From: Agromyces ramosus
GTDB taxonomy: Bacteria; Actinomycetota; Actinomycetes; Actinomycetales; Microbacteriaceae
Assembly (NCBI RefSeq): GCF_004216665.1
Contig: NZ_SGWY01000001.1
Coordinates: 1,302,001-1,366,000, forward strand
Direction of reading: 5' to 3'
Length of the DNA: 64,000 bases
The notes beneath the pieces are model-generated. The model saw nothing but the letters and a program-made list of their open reading frames with translations. It made no database searches and was not told the DNA's origin. Of this stretch, positions 52,468 to 61,275 are shown piece after piece (position 1 is the first letter of the stretch; the number at the start of each line of letters is the position of its first letter). The position numbers and the translations under genes are program-made.

Positions 52468-53583
52468 TCAGCCGGTGCGGTCGGCCTCGACGAGGTACCG
52501 CAGCGCGAAGCTGTCCACGTCGCGATGTGCATTCACGAGCACCATGGCGGCGATCCCCGCCTCACGATCGATCATCAGCGCGCTGCTGAATCCGCCCGTG
52601 GTGCCGCCGTGACCGGTGATGGTGCGCGGAGCGTCCTCGGTCACCCACCAGAAGTAGCCGATCTGCTCGGCCCGGTTGTACCCGACCGCGACCGGCTCGA
52701 GAGCCGCGCTGTGGCTGAGCGGTCCGTCGATCACGGCCTGCGCCAGTGCGATGAGATCGTCGAGCGTCGCATGCACCAGCACCGCGGGGCTGAAGCCCCC
52801 GCCCCACCATGGGGCGACCGGATGCCCCGGGCGGCTGTATCCGCCGGCATGCTCGTCGGGAACCTGCTCCGCAGTCTCGACGAGCACGGCGTCGTCCATC
52901 CCCAGCGGCTCGAGGACGCGTTCCTCGAGCAGCGTGCGGTAGTCGGTGCCCGCCGCTGCCGCCAGTGCGTGGCCGAGCAGGGCCGCGGCGAAGTTGCTGT
53001 ACACCGGATCGTCGCCGGGTACGACCTGCTCGCGGCGCGCGAGCTCGATCAGCTCCTCGCGCGATGACGTGTACGGATTCCCGCCCGCGGCGAACGCGGC
53101 CTTCGACGCCGCCATCCACGCGGCATCCGTCGGCTCGAAGGGCAGGCCGCTCCGGTGCGTGGCGAGCGAGCGCAGGGTGACGGATGCCGCGGGCACGTCG
53201 CCGAGCGGCAGGTGGGCGCCGAGCGGGTCATCGAGCTCGACCTCTCCCCGTTCGATCGCGATCGCGAGCAGTTCGCCGATCAGCACCTTGGAGATCGAGC
53301 CGATCTCGTAGACGGTCTCCTCGTCGGCGCGCTCGTAGACGGTCGTCGCCTCCCCGTCCTCGATCACTGCGACCGCCGCCCGCTCCTCCTCGTTGTGGAA
53401 GGTCGTCCGAACGTCGCGTTCGAGGGCGGTCTCCGCGTCGGGTGTGGCCGAGGCGCTCCCCGCGACCGCCTCCACCGGATCGGCGGATGGCGAGACGCAA
53501 CCCGTGAGGATGACCGCGGTGAGGACCGCGAGGAGGACGGTGATCCTCCGGGCGCCTCGGGACGACCGCGCCGGCGCGGGCAT
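52468..53583 (-). CDS. Lipoprotein serine hydrolase, beta-lactamase-like
   Basis: A 371-residue protein with a signal peptide ending in lipobox ILTGC (Cys29), so it is anchored outside. Catalytic boxes: SISK in YEIGSISKVLIG, YSN in PVYSNFAAALLGH, and HGG in TGHGGTTGGF. A D-Ala-carboxypeptidase or esterase role is likely; class C beta-lactamase-like only in fold. TAGCAT lies six bases before its ATG. It lies downstream of the palindromic element on the same strand. Confidence 0.87.
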   Translation of the reverse strand: MPAPARSSRGARRITVLLAVLTAVILTGCVSPSADPVEAVAGSASATPDAETALERDVRTTFHNEEERAAVAVIEDGEATTVYERADEETVYEIGSISKVLIGELLAIAIERGEVELDDPLGAHLPLGDVPAASVTLRSLATHRSGLPFEPTDAAWMAASKAAFAAGGNPYTSSREELIELARREQVVPGDDPVYSNFAAALLGHALAAAAGTDYRTLLEERVLEPLGMDDAVLVETAEQVPDEHAGGYSRPGHPVAPWWGGGFSPAVLVHATLDDLIALAQAVIDGPLSHSAALEPVAVGYNRAEQIGYFWWVTEDAPRTITGHGGTTGGFSSALMIDREAGIAAMVLVNAHRDVDSFALRYLVEADRTG

Positions 53584-53589
53584 GGCCGC

Positions 53590-53595
53590 ATGCTA
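53590..53595 (-). promoter_or_regulatory. -10 TAGCAT, leaderless promoter of the lipoprotein hydrolase
   Basis: Six bases before ATG 53583 on the minus strand. Confidence 0.55.
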
Positions 53596-53670
53596 CGCCT
53601 GCGCCGCGGAGGCCGTCAGGTCCCGTCCGGGGGACAGCCCTCCCCCGGCCCCGGCCCGGCCGCGCCCGTG

Positions 53671-53722
53671 AGATGACGCGAATCGTCCTTCTGGCCCTGG
53701 CGAAGGACGATTCGCGTCATCT
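53671..53722. repeat. Palindromic element, copy 2
   Basis: A perfect 21-base inverted repeat (minus strand AGATGACGCGAATCGTCCTT...) around a ten-base loop TGGCCCTGGC. The TGA in its arm is the stop codon of the membrane-protein gene at 53717. Related copy at 29007. Likely a terminator-like or REP-like sequence. Confidence 0.8.
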
Positions 53723-54268
53723 CGCGGCGACGGGCTGGCGAGGTCGTCGCGGCAGCCGCTCGCGGCGCGCGTAGGCCCGGGCCGAGCGGCTCGACAGCGC
53801 GAGCATCACGAGGATGTCCAGCGAGAGCGTGAGGAGCGTGGTCTGCAGCGTGACCTCCTGGTCGCCGACCCACCAGGTCACGAACGCCGCACTGATGCTG
53901 AACGTCGAGATCACCATCACCACGATCCGCGGCCAGTTCAGGCCGAGGTAGGTGAGCGCGGCCAGCACGAGGTCGAAGAGCAGCACGGCCCCGACCAGGG
54001 CGACCACGAAGACGTAGACCGCCTGCGACATGTCGTCGAACGCGTCACCCGTGAGCGGCGTGCCCGCCTCGTCGAACGCCGAGGTGAAGACGTCGTCCCA
54101 CTGCAGCGAGAGGGCCACCAGCCAGGCGACCCCGGCCAGCACCCGCAGGAGCACCAGGGCGGAGCCGGCCGTCGTCGACGGCGGTCGGCGCATGGTCGGC
54201 GGCCCGGCCACGGGCGCAGCCAGCGACGCCGGCGACTCGAACGCGGGGCGCTTCTCGACGGCCGTCAT
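53717..54268 (-). CDS. Predicted membrane protein
   Basis: A 183-residue protein with four hydrophobic segments (about 37-55, 84-105, 113-132, 140-160) and a basic C-terminus. No family recognised. It starts at ATG 54268, overlapping the stop of the LssY-like gene, so the two act as a pair. Its stop codon lies inside the palindromic element. Confidence 0.7.
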   Translation of the reverse strand: MTAVEKRPAFESPASLAAPVAGPPTMRRPPSTTAGSALVLLRVLAGVAWLVALSLQWDDVFTSAFDEAGTPLTGDAFDDMSQAVYVFVVALVGAVLLFDLVLAALTYLGLNWPRIVVMVISTFSISAAFVTWWVGDQEVTLQTTLLTLSLDILVMLALSSRSARAYARRERLPRRPRQPVAAR

Positions 54269-55158
54269 CCCGGCTCCCGCTGCGATGCGGCGTCGGGCAA
54301 CGAGACCCCCCGCACGTCGACCACCGGCAGGTCGCCGTCGGTGACGATCGTGTCGCCGCCGCCGTTGCGCGAGTGGTAGCCGGTCGCGAAGTCCTGCAGC
54401 ACGACCACCCCGACCGCGGGATCCGACGCGCGCAGCGTCTCCACGATGTGGTCGCGCTCGATGTCGGTCTCGGCGTCGATCTTGTGCGTGACCTGCAGCG
54501 TGAAGAGCGAGAAGCCCACCGCCCGGTCGAACGTGCCCGCGGCGAGCCAGTCCACGCGCGAGCCGCCCGGGAGGAGCCACCCGTCGGGGCACCGCCAGAA
54601 GCGCACGTGGTGCCGCTTGGCGGGGTTGCCCGCGACCTCCTGCTGGTACGCGGCATCCTGCTGCCGCCCGAAGAGGAAGAGCGGGCTCACGGGCGCCTCG
54701 TCGTAGCTGCGACGCGTGACGGTCGACGTGATGATGCGCCAGCTCGAGGCCGCCGTGATCTCGTCGGCGCGCGTCCACCCGGCCGCGACCATCGCCGCGT
54801 GCAGCCGCTGCTCGTCGCCGAGCACGGCGAGGTTCACCGGGTCGCCGAGCAGCCCGTCGCTCGTGCGCGCACGACCGATGAAGTAGTCGGGCACGTAGAT
54901 CGTGGTGAGGATGCGGTGCAGGCGCGGCAGCACGAGGTACGCGAGCAGCGCCCAGAAGAGGACGAATCCGAGGATGCCCCACCAGCCGAACGTGAACGAC
55001 TCGGTGAACAGCAGCCATGCCAGCCAGATCGCGGCCAGCCCTGCGAAGACGAAGAAGAACCCGTCGAGCAGTGCGCTGAAGGAGAACCGGCGCCGTGGCG
55101 CCTGGGAGGGAAGTGCGGGCGCCTCCGTCCCGGATGCCTCGACCCCCACGCCGCCCAT
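54265..55158 (-). CDS. LssY C-terminal-like membrane protein
   Basis: A 297-residue protein: two helices at about 30-50 and 57-78, then a soluble domain like the C-terminal part of LssY (PVNLAVLGDEQRLHAAMVAAGW, SPLFLFGRQQDAAYQ, KRHHVRFWRCPDGW, THKIDAETDIERDHIVETL). The function of this domain is not known; in Legionella it is fused to a PAP2 phosphatase. TAGCAT lies six bases before the ATG. Confidence 0.8.
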   Translation of the reverse strand: MGGVGVEASGTEAPALPSQAPRRRFSFSALLDGFFFVFAGLAAIWLAWLLFTESFTFGWWGILGFVLFWALLAYLVLPRLHRILTTIYVPDYFIGRARTSDGLLGDPVNLAVLGDEQRLHAAMVAAGWTRADEITAASSWRIITSTVTRRSYDEAPVSPLFLFGRQQDAAYQQEVAGNPAKRHHVRFWRCPDGWLLPGGSRVDWLAAGTFDRAVGFSLFTLQVTHKIDAETDIERDHIVETLRASDPAVGVVVLQDFATGYHSRNGGGDTIVTDGDLPVVDVRGVSLPDAASQREPG

Positions 55159-55164
55159 GACTGC

Positions 55165-55170
55165 ATGCTA
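55165..55170 (-). promoter_or_regulatory. -10 TAGCAT, leaderless promoter of the LssY-like gene
   Basis: Six bases before ATG 55158; back to back with the TAGGCT promoter at 55202. Confidence 0.5.
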
Positions 55171-55201
55171 GCCCCGCTCCTGGCACGGCGGTCGGCGTGA
55201 T

Positions 55202-55207
55202 TAGGCT
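55202..55207 (+). promoter_or_regulatory. -10 TAGGCT, leaderless promoter of the aminotransferase gene
   Basis: Six bases before ATG 55214. Confidence 0.55.
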
Positions 55208-55213
55208 TCCCGC

Positions 55214-56425
55214 ATGGGCTACGACGTCGCGCGCATCCGTTCGCTGTTCCCCTCGCTCGAGAGCGGGTGGGTGCACTTCGACGGGCCGGGCGGCACGCAG
55301 ACCCCGCGCGCGGTGGGCGACGCCGTGGCATCCGTGCTCACCGGGCCGCTGTCGAACCGCGGCACGATCGGCGAGTCGGAGGAGCGCGCCGAGGCGGCCG
55401 TGCACGGGTTCCGCCTCGCCATGGCGGACCTGCTGAACGCGCATCCGCGCGGCATCGTGCACGGGCGCAGCGCCACGCAGCTCGTGTACGACTTCTCCCG
55501 GCACCTGTCGCGCGACTGGGGCGCCGCCGACGAGGTCGTCGTCACGCGGCTCGACCACGACGCGAACGTGCGCCCCTGGGTGCAGGCGGCCGAGCGCGCG
55601 GGCGCGACCGTGCGCTGGGCCGACTTCGACCCCGAGACCGGCGAGCTCCCGACGGAGGCCGTGACCGCACTCCTCTCCGAGCGCACGCGCATCGTCGCCG
55701 TCACCGGCGCGTCGAACCTCATCGGCACGCGACCCGACGTGCCGACCATCGCGGCCGTCGCGCACGACGCGGGCGCCAAGGTCTTCGTCGACGGCGTGCA
55801 CCTGACCGCCCACGACCTCCCCGACGTCGAGGAGCTCGGCTCCGACTTCTTCGTGTGCTCCCCGTACAAGTTCCTCGGCCCGCACTGCGGCGTGCTCGCC
55901 GCCCGGCCGGGCCTGCTCGAGACGATCACGCCCGACAAGCTGCTGCCCGCGACGAACGCGGTGCCCGAGCGGTTCGAGTTCGGCACGCTGCCGTACGAGC
56001 TGCTCGCCGGCGTCACCGCCGCGGTCGACGTGCTCTCGGGCCTCGACCCCGACGCGGCCGAGGCGGCCGAGTCCCGGCGCGAGCGGCTCGCCGCATCGTA
56101 CGCGGCGCTCCACGAGCACGAGGAGGCGCTGCGAGCGCAGCTCGAACAGGGACTCGCCGCCCTGCCCGGCGCCACGATCCGATCGCGCGCCGTGCACCGC
56201 ACCCCGACGCTGCTCGCCACCTTCGAGGGCCACGCGGCATCCGCGCTGACCCGGTCGCTGGCCGAGCGCCGAGTGCTCGCGCCCTCGGGCAACTTCTACG
56301 CCCTCGAGGCGTCGCGGCACCTCGGCCTCGGCGAGGTCGGCGGCCTGCGCATGGGGCTCGCACCCTACACGGATGCCTCGGACGTCGAGCGCCTGCTCGA
56401 CGGGCTGGCCGCGGCGCTGGGCTGA
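55214..56425 (+). CDS. Cysteine desulfurase-like class V aminotransferase
   Basis: A 403-residue PLP enzyme of the VC1184-like group: FDGPGGTQTPRAVGDAV, HDANVRPWVQAAERAG, PLP-binding VDGVHLTAHDLPD and the Schiff-base Lys in SPYKFLGPHCG. The family resembles SufS/Csd but its substrate is not established. No iron-sulfur assembly genes adjoin it. Confidence 0.87.
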   Translation: MGYDVARIRSLFPSLESGWVHFDGPGGTQTPRAVGDAVASVLTGPLSNRGTIGESEERAEAAVHGFRLAMADLLNAHPRGIVHGRSATQLVYDFSRHLSRDWGAADEVVVTRLDHDANVRPWVQAAERAGATVRWADFDPETGELPTEAVTALLSERTRIVAVTGASNLIGTRPDVPTIAAVAHDAGAKVFVDGVHLTAHDLPDVEELGSDFFVCSPYKFLGPHCGVLAARPGLLETITPDKLLPATNAVPERFEFGTLPYELLAGVTAAVDVLSGLDPDAAEAAESRRERLAASYAALHEHEEALRAQLEQGLAALPGATIRSRAVHRTPTLLATFEGHAASALTRSLAERRVLAPSGNFYALEASRHLGLGEVGGLRMGLAPYTDASDVERLLDGLAAALG

Positions 56426-56471
56426 GCCCGTCGCGATCCCAACGAGCCCGGGACGGCGTCGGCGGCGCGCC

Positions 56472-56477
56472 TAGGCT
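56472..56477 (+). promoter_or_regulatory. -10 TAGGCT, leaderless promoter of the PEP-mutase-family gene
   Basis: Six bases before ATG 56484. Confidence 0.55.
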
Positions 56478-56483
56478 TGCCGG

Positions 56484-57257
56484 ATGACCATCGCCGACAC
56501 CGCCGCCGAACTCCGCCGCCTGCACACCGCTCCCGAGCTGCTCCAGGTGGTGAACGTGTGGGACGTCGCGAGTGCGAAGGCGGTGGCCGCGCTGCCCGGC
56601 ACCCGCGCGATCGCCACCGCGAGCCACTCGATCGCGGCGACGTTCGGCTACCCCGACGGCGAGCACATCCCTGCCGAGCTCATGCTCGACATGGCGGGGC
56701 GCATCGCCCGCGCCGTCGACGTGCCGGTGAGCGCCGACCTCGAGGCGGGCTACGGCGATCCCGGTGAGACGATCCGTCGCGCCATCGGCCTGGGCGTCGT
56801 CGGCGCCAACCTCGAAGACCAGCTGAAGCCGCTCGCCGACTCCGTCGCCGCCGTCGAGGCTGCCGTCGCCGCCGCCGACGCCGAGGGCGTGCCGTTCGCG
56901 CTCAACGCCCGCACCGACGCGTTCCTGCGCGGCGGCGATCGCCCGCGCGACGTCCGGATCGCCGACGCGATCGACCGCGGGCGCGCGTACATCGAGGCCG
57001 GGGCGACGTGCGTGTTCGTGCCGGGCGACTTCGGCGAGGACGTCGTGGCCGAGCTCGTCGACGGCATCGGCGAGCTCAGGATCAGCCTCATCGGGCTGCC
57101 CCGCCTGCCCCCGCCGGCGCGGCTCCAGGAGCTCGGCGTCGCCCGGCTCTCCTACGGCCCGACGACCCAGCGGGTCGCGCTCGGCGCGCTCCAGGACCTC
57201 GCACGAGGACTCTACGCGGGCGGCGTGCTGCCCGGCGGCATCCGCCCGCTCGCTTGA
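56484..57257 (+). CDS. Isocitrate lyase/PEP mutase-family protein
   Basis: A 257-residue TIM-barrel lyase: VVNVWDVASAKAVAALPGTRAIATAS, PVSADLEAGYGDPGETIRR (metal Asp/Glu) and GVVGANLEDQ. It is smaller than isocitrate lyase and lacks the KKCGH loop, like 2-pyruvylmalate- or oxaloacetate-acting relatives and many uncharacterised members. It is complete, unlike the prpB remnant of the same superfamily at 45637. Confidence 0.85.
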   Translation: MTIADTAAELRRLHTAPELLQVVNVWDVASAKAVAALPGTRAIATASHSIAATFGYPDGEHIPAELMLDMAGRIARAVDVPVSADLEAGYGDPGETIRRAIGLGVVGANLEDQLKPLADSVAAVEAAVAAADAEGVPFALNARTDAFLRGGDRPRDVRIADAIDRGRAYIEAGATCVFVPGDFGEDVVAELVDGIGELRISLIGLPRLPPPARLQELGVARLSYGPTTQRVALGALQDLARGLYAGGVLPGGIRPLA

Positions 57258-57342
57258 GGCCGCCGGGGCGTCGACGGGGCGCGGCACGGTCGTCGCGCTC
57301 GTATCCGTCGCACGACGGATGCCCCGGTCGCGACTCCCTCGC

Positions 57343-57348
57343 TAGGGT
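57343..57348 (+). promoter_or_regulatory. -10 TAGGGT upstream of the ABC exporter
   Basis: Followed after seven bases by GTG 57356, the start of a possible leader peptide. Confidence 0.4.
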
Positions 57349-57355
57349 GGCACCT

Positions 57356-57436
57356 GTGGCGGTTGCCATCGCCCGGGCCGTGCGGGGGCGCGGCCCCCTG
57401 GCTGTCTGCTCGCCCCCACGTGAGGAGAGCGCATGA
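57356..57436 (+). CDS. Possible 26-residue leader peptide coupled to the ABC ATPase
   Basis: A short frame (MAVAIARAVRGRG, ending PPREESA) starts at a leaderless distance from TAGGGT and ends in a TGA that overlaps the ATG of the ABC gene. This arrangement would allow translation-coupled control. It may equally be an untranslated leader; GGAG also serves the ABC gene directly. Confidence 0.3.
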   Translation: MAVAIARAVRGRGPLAVCSPPREESA

Positions 57437-58380
57437 AGAGCGGCATCCCCATCGAGATCTCGGGGCTCAGCAAGCAGTTCGGGCACGTGACCGCCGTCGA
57501 CGACCTCAGCTTCACGGTCGAGCCGGGGCGGGTCACCGGGTTCCTCGGCCCGAACGGCGCGGGCAAGACCACGACCCTGCGAGTGCTGCTCGGGCTGGTG
57601 CGCGCGACCGCCGGAACCGCCACGTTCGGCGGCGCGCCGTACCGCGACCTGCCGAAGCCCCTCGAGACCGTGGGGGCCGCGCTCGACGCGAACTTCCACC
57701 CCGGCCGCACGGCGCGGAGCCACCTGAAGGTCTACGCGACCGCGGCCGGCCTGCCGCCGGCACGGGTGCCCGCGGTGCTCGAGCAGGTCGGCATCGCCGA
57801 GTTCGCCGACCGGCGGGTTGGCGGGTACTCGCTCGGCATGCGGCAGCGACTCTCGCTCGCCTACACGCTGCTCGGCGATCCCGGCGTGCTCGTGCTCGAC
57901 GAGCCGATCAACGGCCTCGATCCCGAGGGCATCAAGTGGATCCGCGGCTTCCTGCAGCACCTCGCGCAGGACGGGCGCACGGTGCTCGTGAGCTCGCACC
58001 TGTTGAGCGAGGTGCAGCAGAGCGTCGACGACGTCGTGATCATCTCGCGCGGTCGCCTCGTGCGGAGCGGCCCGCTGTCGAACCTCGAGCTCGACGCGTC
58101 GCCGCGCACGATCGCGGATTCCCCCGATCGCCTCCGGCTCGCGGCCGCCCTCGACCAGGCGGGCCTGGAGTACACCGAGGGACGGAACGGCTTCATCGTC
58201 GTCGAGCCCGATCCCGGCCGTGTCGGCCATGCGGCCTTCGTCGGCGGGGTGGAGCTGAGCGCCCTGCACCGGCTGCGATCCGGGCTCGAGGAGTCCTTCC
58301 TCTCGCTGGTGAACGGTGAGACGAATGCGCTCGCGGACGACGAGGCCACCCCCGTCGTCGTCGACGGAGGTGAGGTGTGA
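57433..58380 (+). CDS. ABC exporter ATP-binding protein
   Basis: A 315-residue ATPase of the CcmA/BcrA drug-export type: Walker A GPNGAGKTT, signature YSLGMRQRLSLAY, Walker B VLVLDEPINGLDP and switch His in VSSHLLSE. A C-terminal extension of about 80 residues is typical. Acts with the permease encoded next, whose GTG overlaps its stop. Possible roles are bacitracin- or peptide-like efflux; substrate unknown. Confidence 0.9.
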   Translation: MKSGIPIEISGLSKQFGHVTAVDDLSFTVEPGRVTGFLGPNGAGKTTTLRVLLGLVRATAGTATFGGAPYRDLPKPLETVGAALDANFHPGRTARSHLKVYATAAGLPPARVPAVLEQVGIAEFADRRVGGYSLGMRQRLSLAYTLLGDPGVLVLDEPINGLDPEGIKWIRGFLQHLAQDGRTVLVSSHLLSEVQQSVDDVVIISRGRLVRSGPLSNLELDASPRTIADSPDRLRLAAALDQAGLEYTEGRNGFIVVEPDPGRVGHAAFVGGVELSALHRLRSGLEESFLSLVNGETNALADDEATPVVVDGGEV

Positions 58381-59207
58381 TGTCGGTGATCCGCGCGCTC
58401 GCCTCGGAATTCCGGAAGGTCTTCACGACCCGCATGTGGTGGCTGCTGGCGCTGCTGCTCGTCGGCTACGTCGCGTTCCTCGCGGGCGGGTTCGGCGCGT
58501 TCCTCGGCTGGGCCGTCGAGAACCCGGATGCCGCCGCCAACACGGGCAACACCCAGCTCCCTCCGAGCATGCGGCTCGCCCCGCTGATCTACAGCTTCGC
58601 CTCCTCGATCGGGTACGTGTTCCCGGTGCTCCTCGGCGCCCTCGCCGTCACGGGCGAGTTCCGGCACAAGACGCTGACCCCGACGTTCCTCGCGGAGCCG
58701 CACCGCTCCGTCGTCCTCGGCGCGAAGTTCGTCTCCGAGCTCCTGCTCGGCGCGGGCTTCGGCGTGATCGCATTCCTCACGTCCGTCGGCACGGGGGCGG
58801 CCGCGCTGGCGGCGTTCGGCCTCGACACCGAGCTCGGCGAGCCCGACACGTGGGCGCTCGTCGGCCGAGGCGTGCTCGCGATGGCCCTGTGGGCCACGAT
58901 CGGCGTGGGGCTGGGCTCGCTCGTGCCGAACCAGGTGGCCGCGATCGTCATCGTGCTCGCGTTCACGCAGTTCATCGAGCCGATCCTGCGCCTCGCGGCG
59001 TCGCTCAACGACATCACCGCGACCATCGGCCAGTTCCTGCCGGGCGCCGCGAGCGACGCGCTCGTCGGCGCGTCGTTCGACAGCATCGCCTCGGTTGGAG
59101 CGGCGGAGTCGCTCGACTGGTGGCAGGGCGGCCTGGTGCTGCTCGCGATCGGCGTCGTCGCCACGCTCATCGGCGGCGCCACCACCTGGCGGAGGGACGT
59201 GACGTAG
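58377..59207 (+). CDS. ABC exporter permease
   Basis: A 276-residue ABC-2 type permease with about six helices: a cytosolic start SEFRKVFTTRMWWLL, then LLGALAVTGEFRHKTLTPTFL, the conserved coupling segment of this family. Partner of the ATPase before it. GTG 58377 or ATG 58380 may be the start; both are within reach of GGAGG. The glycosylase-like gene begins after two intervening bases. Confidence 0.87.
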   Translation: MMSVIRALASEFRKVFTTRMWWLLALLLVGYVAFLAGGFGAFLGWAVENPDAAANTGNTQLPPSMRLAPLIYSFASSIGYVFPVLLGALAVTGEFRHKTLTPTFLAEPHRSVVLGAKFVSELLLGAGFGVIAFLTSVGTGAAALAAFGLDTELGEPDTWALVGRGVLAMALWATIGVGLGSLVPNQVAAIVIVLAFTQFIEPILRLAASLNDITATIGQFLPGAASDALVGASFDSIASVGAAESLDWWQGGLVLLAIGVVATLIGGATTWRRDVT

Positions 59208-59209
59208 GG

Positions 59210-60343
59210 GTGGACCTCAGGGGGTTGCGGGAGCTGCGGCTCCGGGTGCAGGGGCTGCGATCGCCGTACGACGCGAGCGCACCCGAGGTGGTGCGCCGGT
59301 TCGTCGCGGTGCAGGCGCAGGAGTTCCTCCCCGCGCAGTGGGGGCTCGCGGCGCGAGTCCCATCCGAACGACGGCCGGATGCGGCATCCGTCGCCGCCGC
59401 GCTCGATGCGGGCGAGATCCTCCGCACCCACGTGCTCCGGCCCACGTGGCACTTCCTGCATCCGGCCGACGCGCGCTGGGTGATGGAGCTGTCGGCCGAG
59501 CGGGTCCACCGCGCGAACGGGACGTACTACCGCCGCACGGGCCTGGAGGGTGCGACCGCGACCCGCGCCATGGACGTCGTCGCGGCATCGGTCGCGGGCG
59601 GGCACCGCACCCGCGCCGAGCTCGCCGACGCCCTCGTGGCCGGGGGCGTCTCCAACGCCGGGCTCAGCTTCGCCTACGTGATGATCATGGCCGAGCTCGA
59701 GCGCATCGCCATCAGCGGAGCGAACGTCGGCAAGCAGCGCACCTACGCGGCCTTCGATGAGCGCGTGCCCCCGTCGCCGCCGAGGCCGCGCGATGAGGCA
59801 CTCGCCGAGCTCGCCGCACGGTACCTCGCCGCGCGCGGGCCGGCCCGCGACCGGGACTTCGCCGCGTGGTCGGGCTTCACCCTGAGCGATACGCGGCGCG
59901 CGTTCGCCGACGCCGCCGACCTCGCGGGCGACGGGCGCATCGAGTGGATCGACGTCGAGGGCACGCCGCACGCCCTCGACGCGGCCTCCGTCGCCTCGGC
60001 CGACGAGCGCACCGACGGCGTGATCGGGGAACGCGGCGTCATCGACCTGGTGCAGGCGTACGACGAGTACATCATGGGCTACGCGGCGCCGCGGGCGTAC
60101 CTGCTGCCCCCGGGCCTCGACGCCGTGCACGCGGAGTTCCCGCTGCACGCGCTGATGGTGGACGGCGTGATGGTCGGACGCTGGGCGCCGGTCGTCCAGG
60201 ACCGGCGGGCGACCGCGCGCATCGTGCCGTGGCGCGACCTCACGCCCGGCGAGGAGCGCTCGCTCGCGGCATCCGTCGCCGCGCTGGAACGGTTCCTCGG
60301 CCTCCCGGTGACCCTCGAAGTCGAGCCGATCGTCGCGCCCTGA
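59210..60343 (+). CDS. AlkZ-like (HTH_42) winged-helix DNA glycosylase
   Basis: A 377-residue protein made of winged-helix repeats. It contains VVRRFVAVQAQEFLPAQWG, where Gln-Ala-Gln equals the catalytic QXQ of AlkZ/YcaQ glycosylases, and ILRTHVLRPTWHFLHPADARW, LQAYDEYIMGY-like IDLVQAYDEYIMGY and RATARIVPW further on. AlkZ removes alkylated or cross-linked bases. GTG 59210 is chosen from its distance to GGAGGG and the start of homology. It directly follows an ABC exporter, a pairing that suggests toxin self-protection. Confidence 0.83.
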   Translation: MDLRGLRELRLRVQGLRSPYDASAPEVVRRFVAVQAQEFLPAQWGLAARVPSERRPDAASVAAALDAGEILRTHVLRPTWHFLHPADARWVMELSAERVHRANGTYYRRTGLEGATATRAMDVVAASVAGGHRTRAELADALVAGGVSNAGLSFAYVMIMAELERIAISGANVGKQRTYAAFDERVPPSPPRPRDEALAELAARYLAARGPARDRDFAAWSGFTLSDTRRAFADAADLAGDGRIEWIDVEGTPHALDAASVASADERTDGVIGERGVIDLVQAYDEYIMGYAAPRAYLLPPGLDAVHAEFPLHALMVDGVMVGRWAPVVQDRRATARIVPWRDLTPGEERSLAASVAALERFLGLPVTLEVEPIVAP

Positions 60344-60365
60344 CCGCCCGGCGCGCCCCGACCGA

Positions 60366-60371
60366 TACGAT
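60366..60371 (+). promoter_or_regulatory. -10 TACGAT, leaderless promoter of the DUF1304 gene
   Basis: Six bases before ATG 60378. Confidence 0.55.
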
Positions 60372-60377
60372 CGCGCC

Positions 60378-60758
60378 ATGGCCGTCATCGCGAGCATCTT
60401 CGTCGCCCTCGCCGCGCTCCTGCACGGCTATATCTTCCTGATGGAGAGCGTGTGGTGGACCCGGCCGTCGACGTGGAAGCGGTTCGGCGTCGCCGACCAG
60501 GCCGCCGCCGACACGACCAGGCCGATGGCCTACAACCAGGGGTTCTACAACCTGTTCCTCGGCCTCGGCGCGGCCCTCGGGCTGGTGCTCTACTGGGCGG
60601 GCGCGATGGACGTGGGCAAGACGCTCGTGCTGTTCACCACCGCGTGCATGGTGCTCGCCGCGCTCGTGCTGACGACCACCGGCCGCGGGTACGTGCGGGC
60701 CGCGCTCATCCAGGGCACGCTTCCGCTCATCGGGTTCGTGCTGTTCGCGTTGTCCTGA
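60378..60758 (+). CDS. DUF1304 small membrane protein
   Basis: A 126-residue protein with four membrane helices and the DUF1304 pattern: ALLHGYIFLMESVWW, MAYNQGFYNLFLGLGA and a C-terminal QGTLPLIGFVLFALS. Function unknown. Leaderless start. It converges with the gene at 60786. Confidence 0.87.
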   Translation: MAVIASIFVALAALLHGYIFLMESVWWTRPSTWKRFGVADQAAADTTRPMAYNQGFYNLFLGLGAALGLVLYWAGAMDVGKTLVLFTTACMVLAALVLTTTGRGYVRAALIQGTLPLIGFVLFALS

Positions 60759-60785
60759 GCGCTGCGCCGGCGCGAGGCGTTCGGC

Positions 60786-61166
60786 TCAGTCGGCGGGCTG
60801 CGCGTCGGCGTCGGTCGGCGGCTCGACCTTCAGGCGGTCGATGAGCGCGGCCGAGTGGTTCGTGCTGAGGATGATGCGCGTGAACTCGCCCGCCGCGAGC
60901 TCGAGCACGACCGCCTGGCGCTTGCCCTTCACGATCACGAAGTCGGTGCCGCCATGGTACTTCCACACGCCGACGGCGACGACGAGCGGGATCTCGGTGC
61001 CCCGCTTGCGGATGCCGCGGATCCACACCCATGGGTCGTCGGTGACCGTCGCCGACCGGATGTCGTCGCGCTGCACCACGAGGTCGTCGGAACGCAGCGC
61101 GAGCGTCTTCTCGGCCGGGGTGAGGTGCACCTCGATCCGGTCGTTGTGCACGCGAAGCTGGGCCAT
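60786..61166 (-). CDS. Conserved hypothetical protein, beta-rich
   Basis: A 126-residue protein, alternating strands such as VHNDRIEVHLTPAEK, DDIRSATVTDDPWVWIRG and VWKYHGGTDFVIVKGKRQAVVLEL; the spacing resembles a pleckstrin-like beta barrel with one helix. I cannot name a function. AGGAT-type site before ATG 61166; upstream in-frame extension has no ribosome site. Confidence 0.7.
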   Translation of the reverse strand: MAQLRVHNDRIEVHLTPAEKTLALRSDDLVVQRDDIRSATVTDDPWVWIRGIRKRGTEIPLVVAVGVWKYHGGTDFVIVKGKRQAVVLELAAGEFTRIILSTNHSAALIDRLKVEPPTDADAQPAD

Positions 61167-61275
61167 GCTTCCATCCTGCCCGAGCCTGCCGTCGCTCGCC
61201 GAGTCGCCACCCCACAATGGCGTAACGGTTTGGCACGGGGCAAGGTGCGGGAGGCGTCGGGCCGCGACGCCGCGG

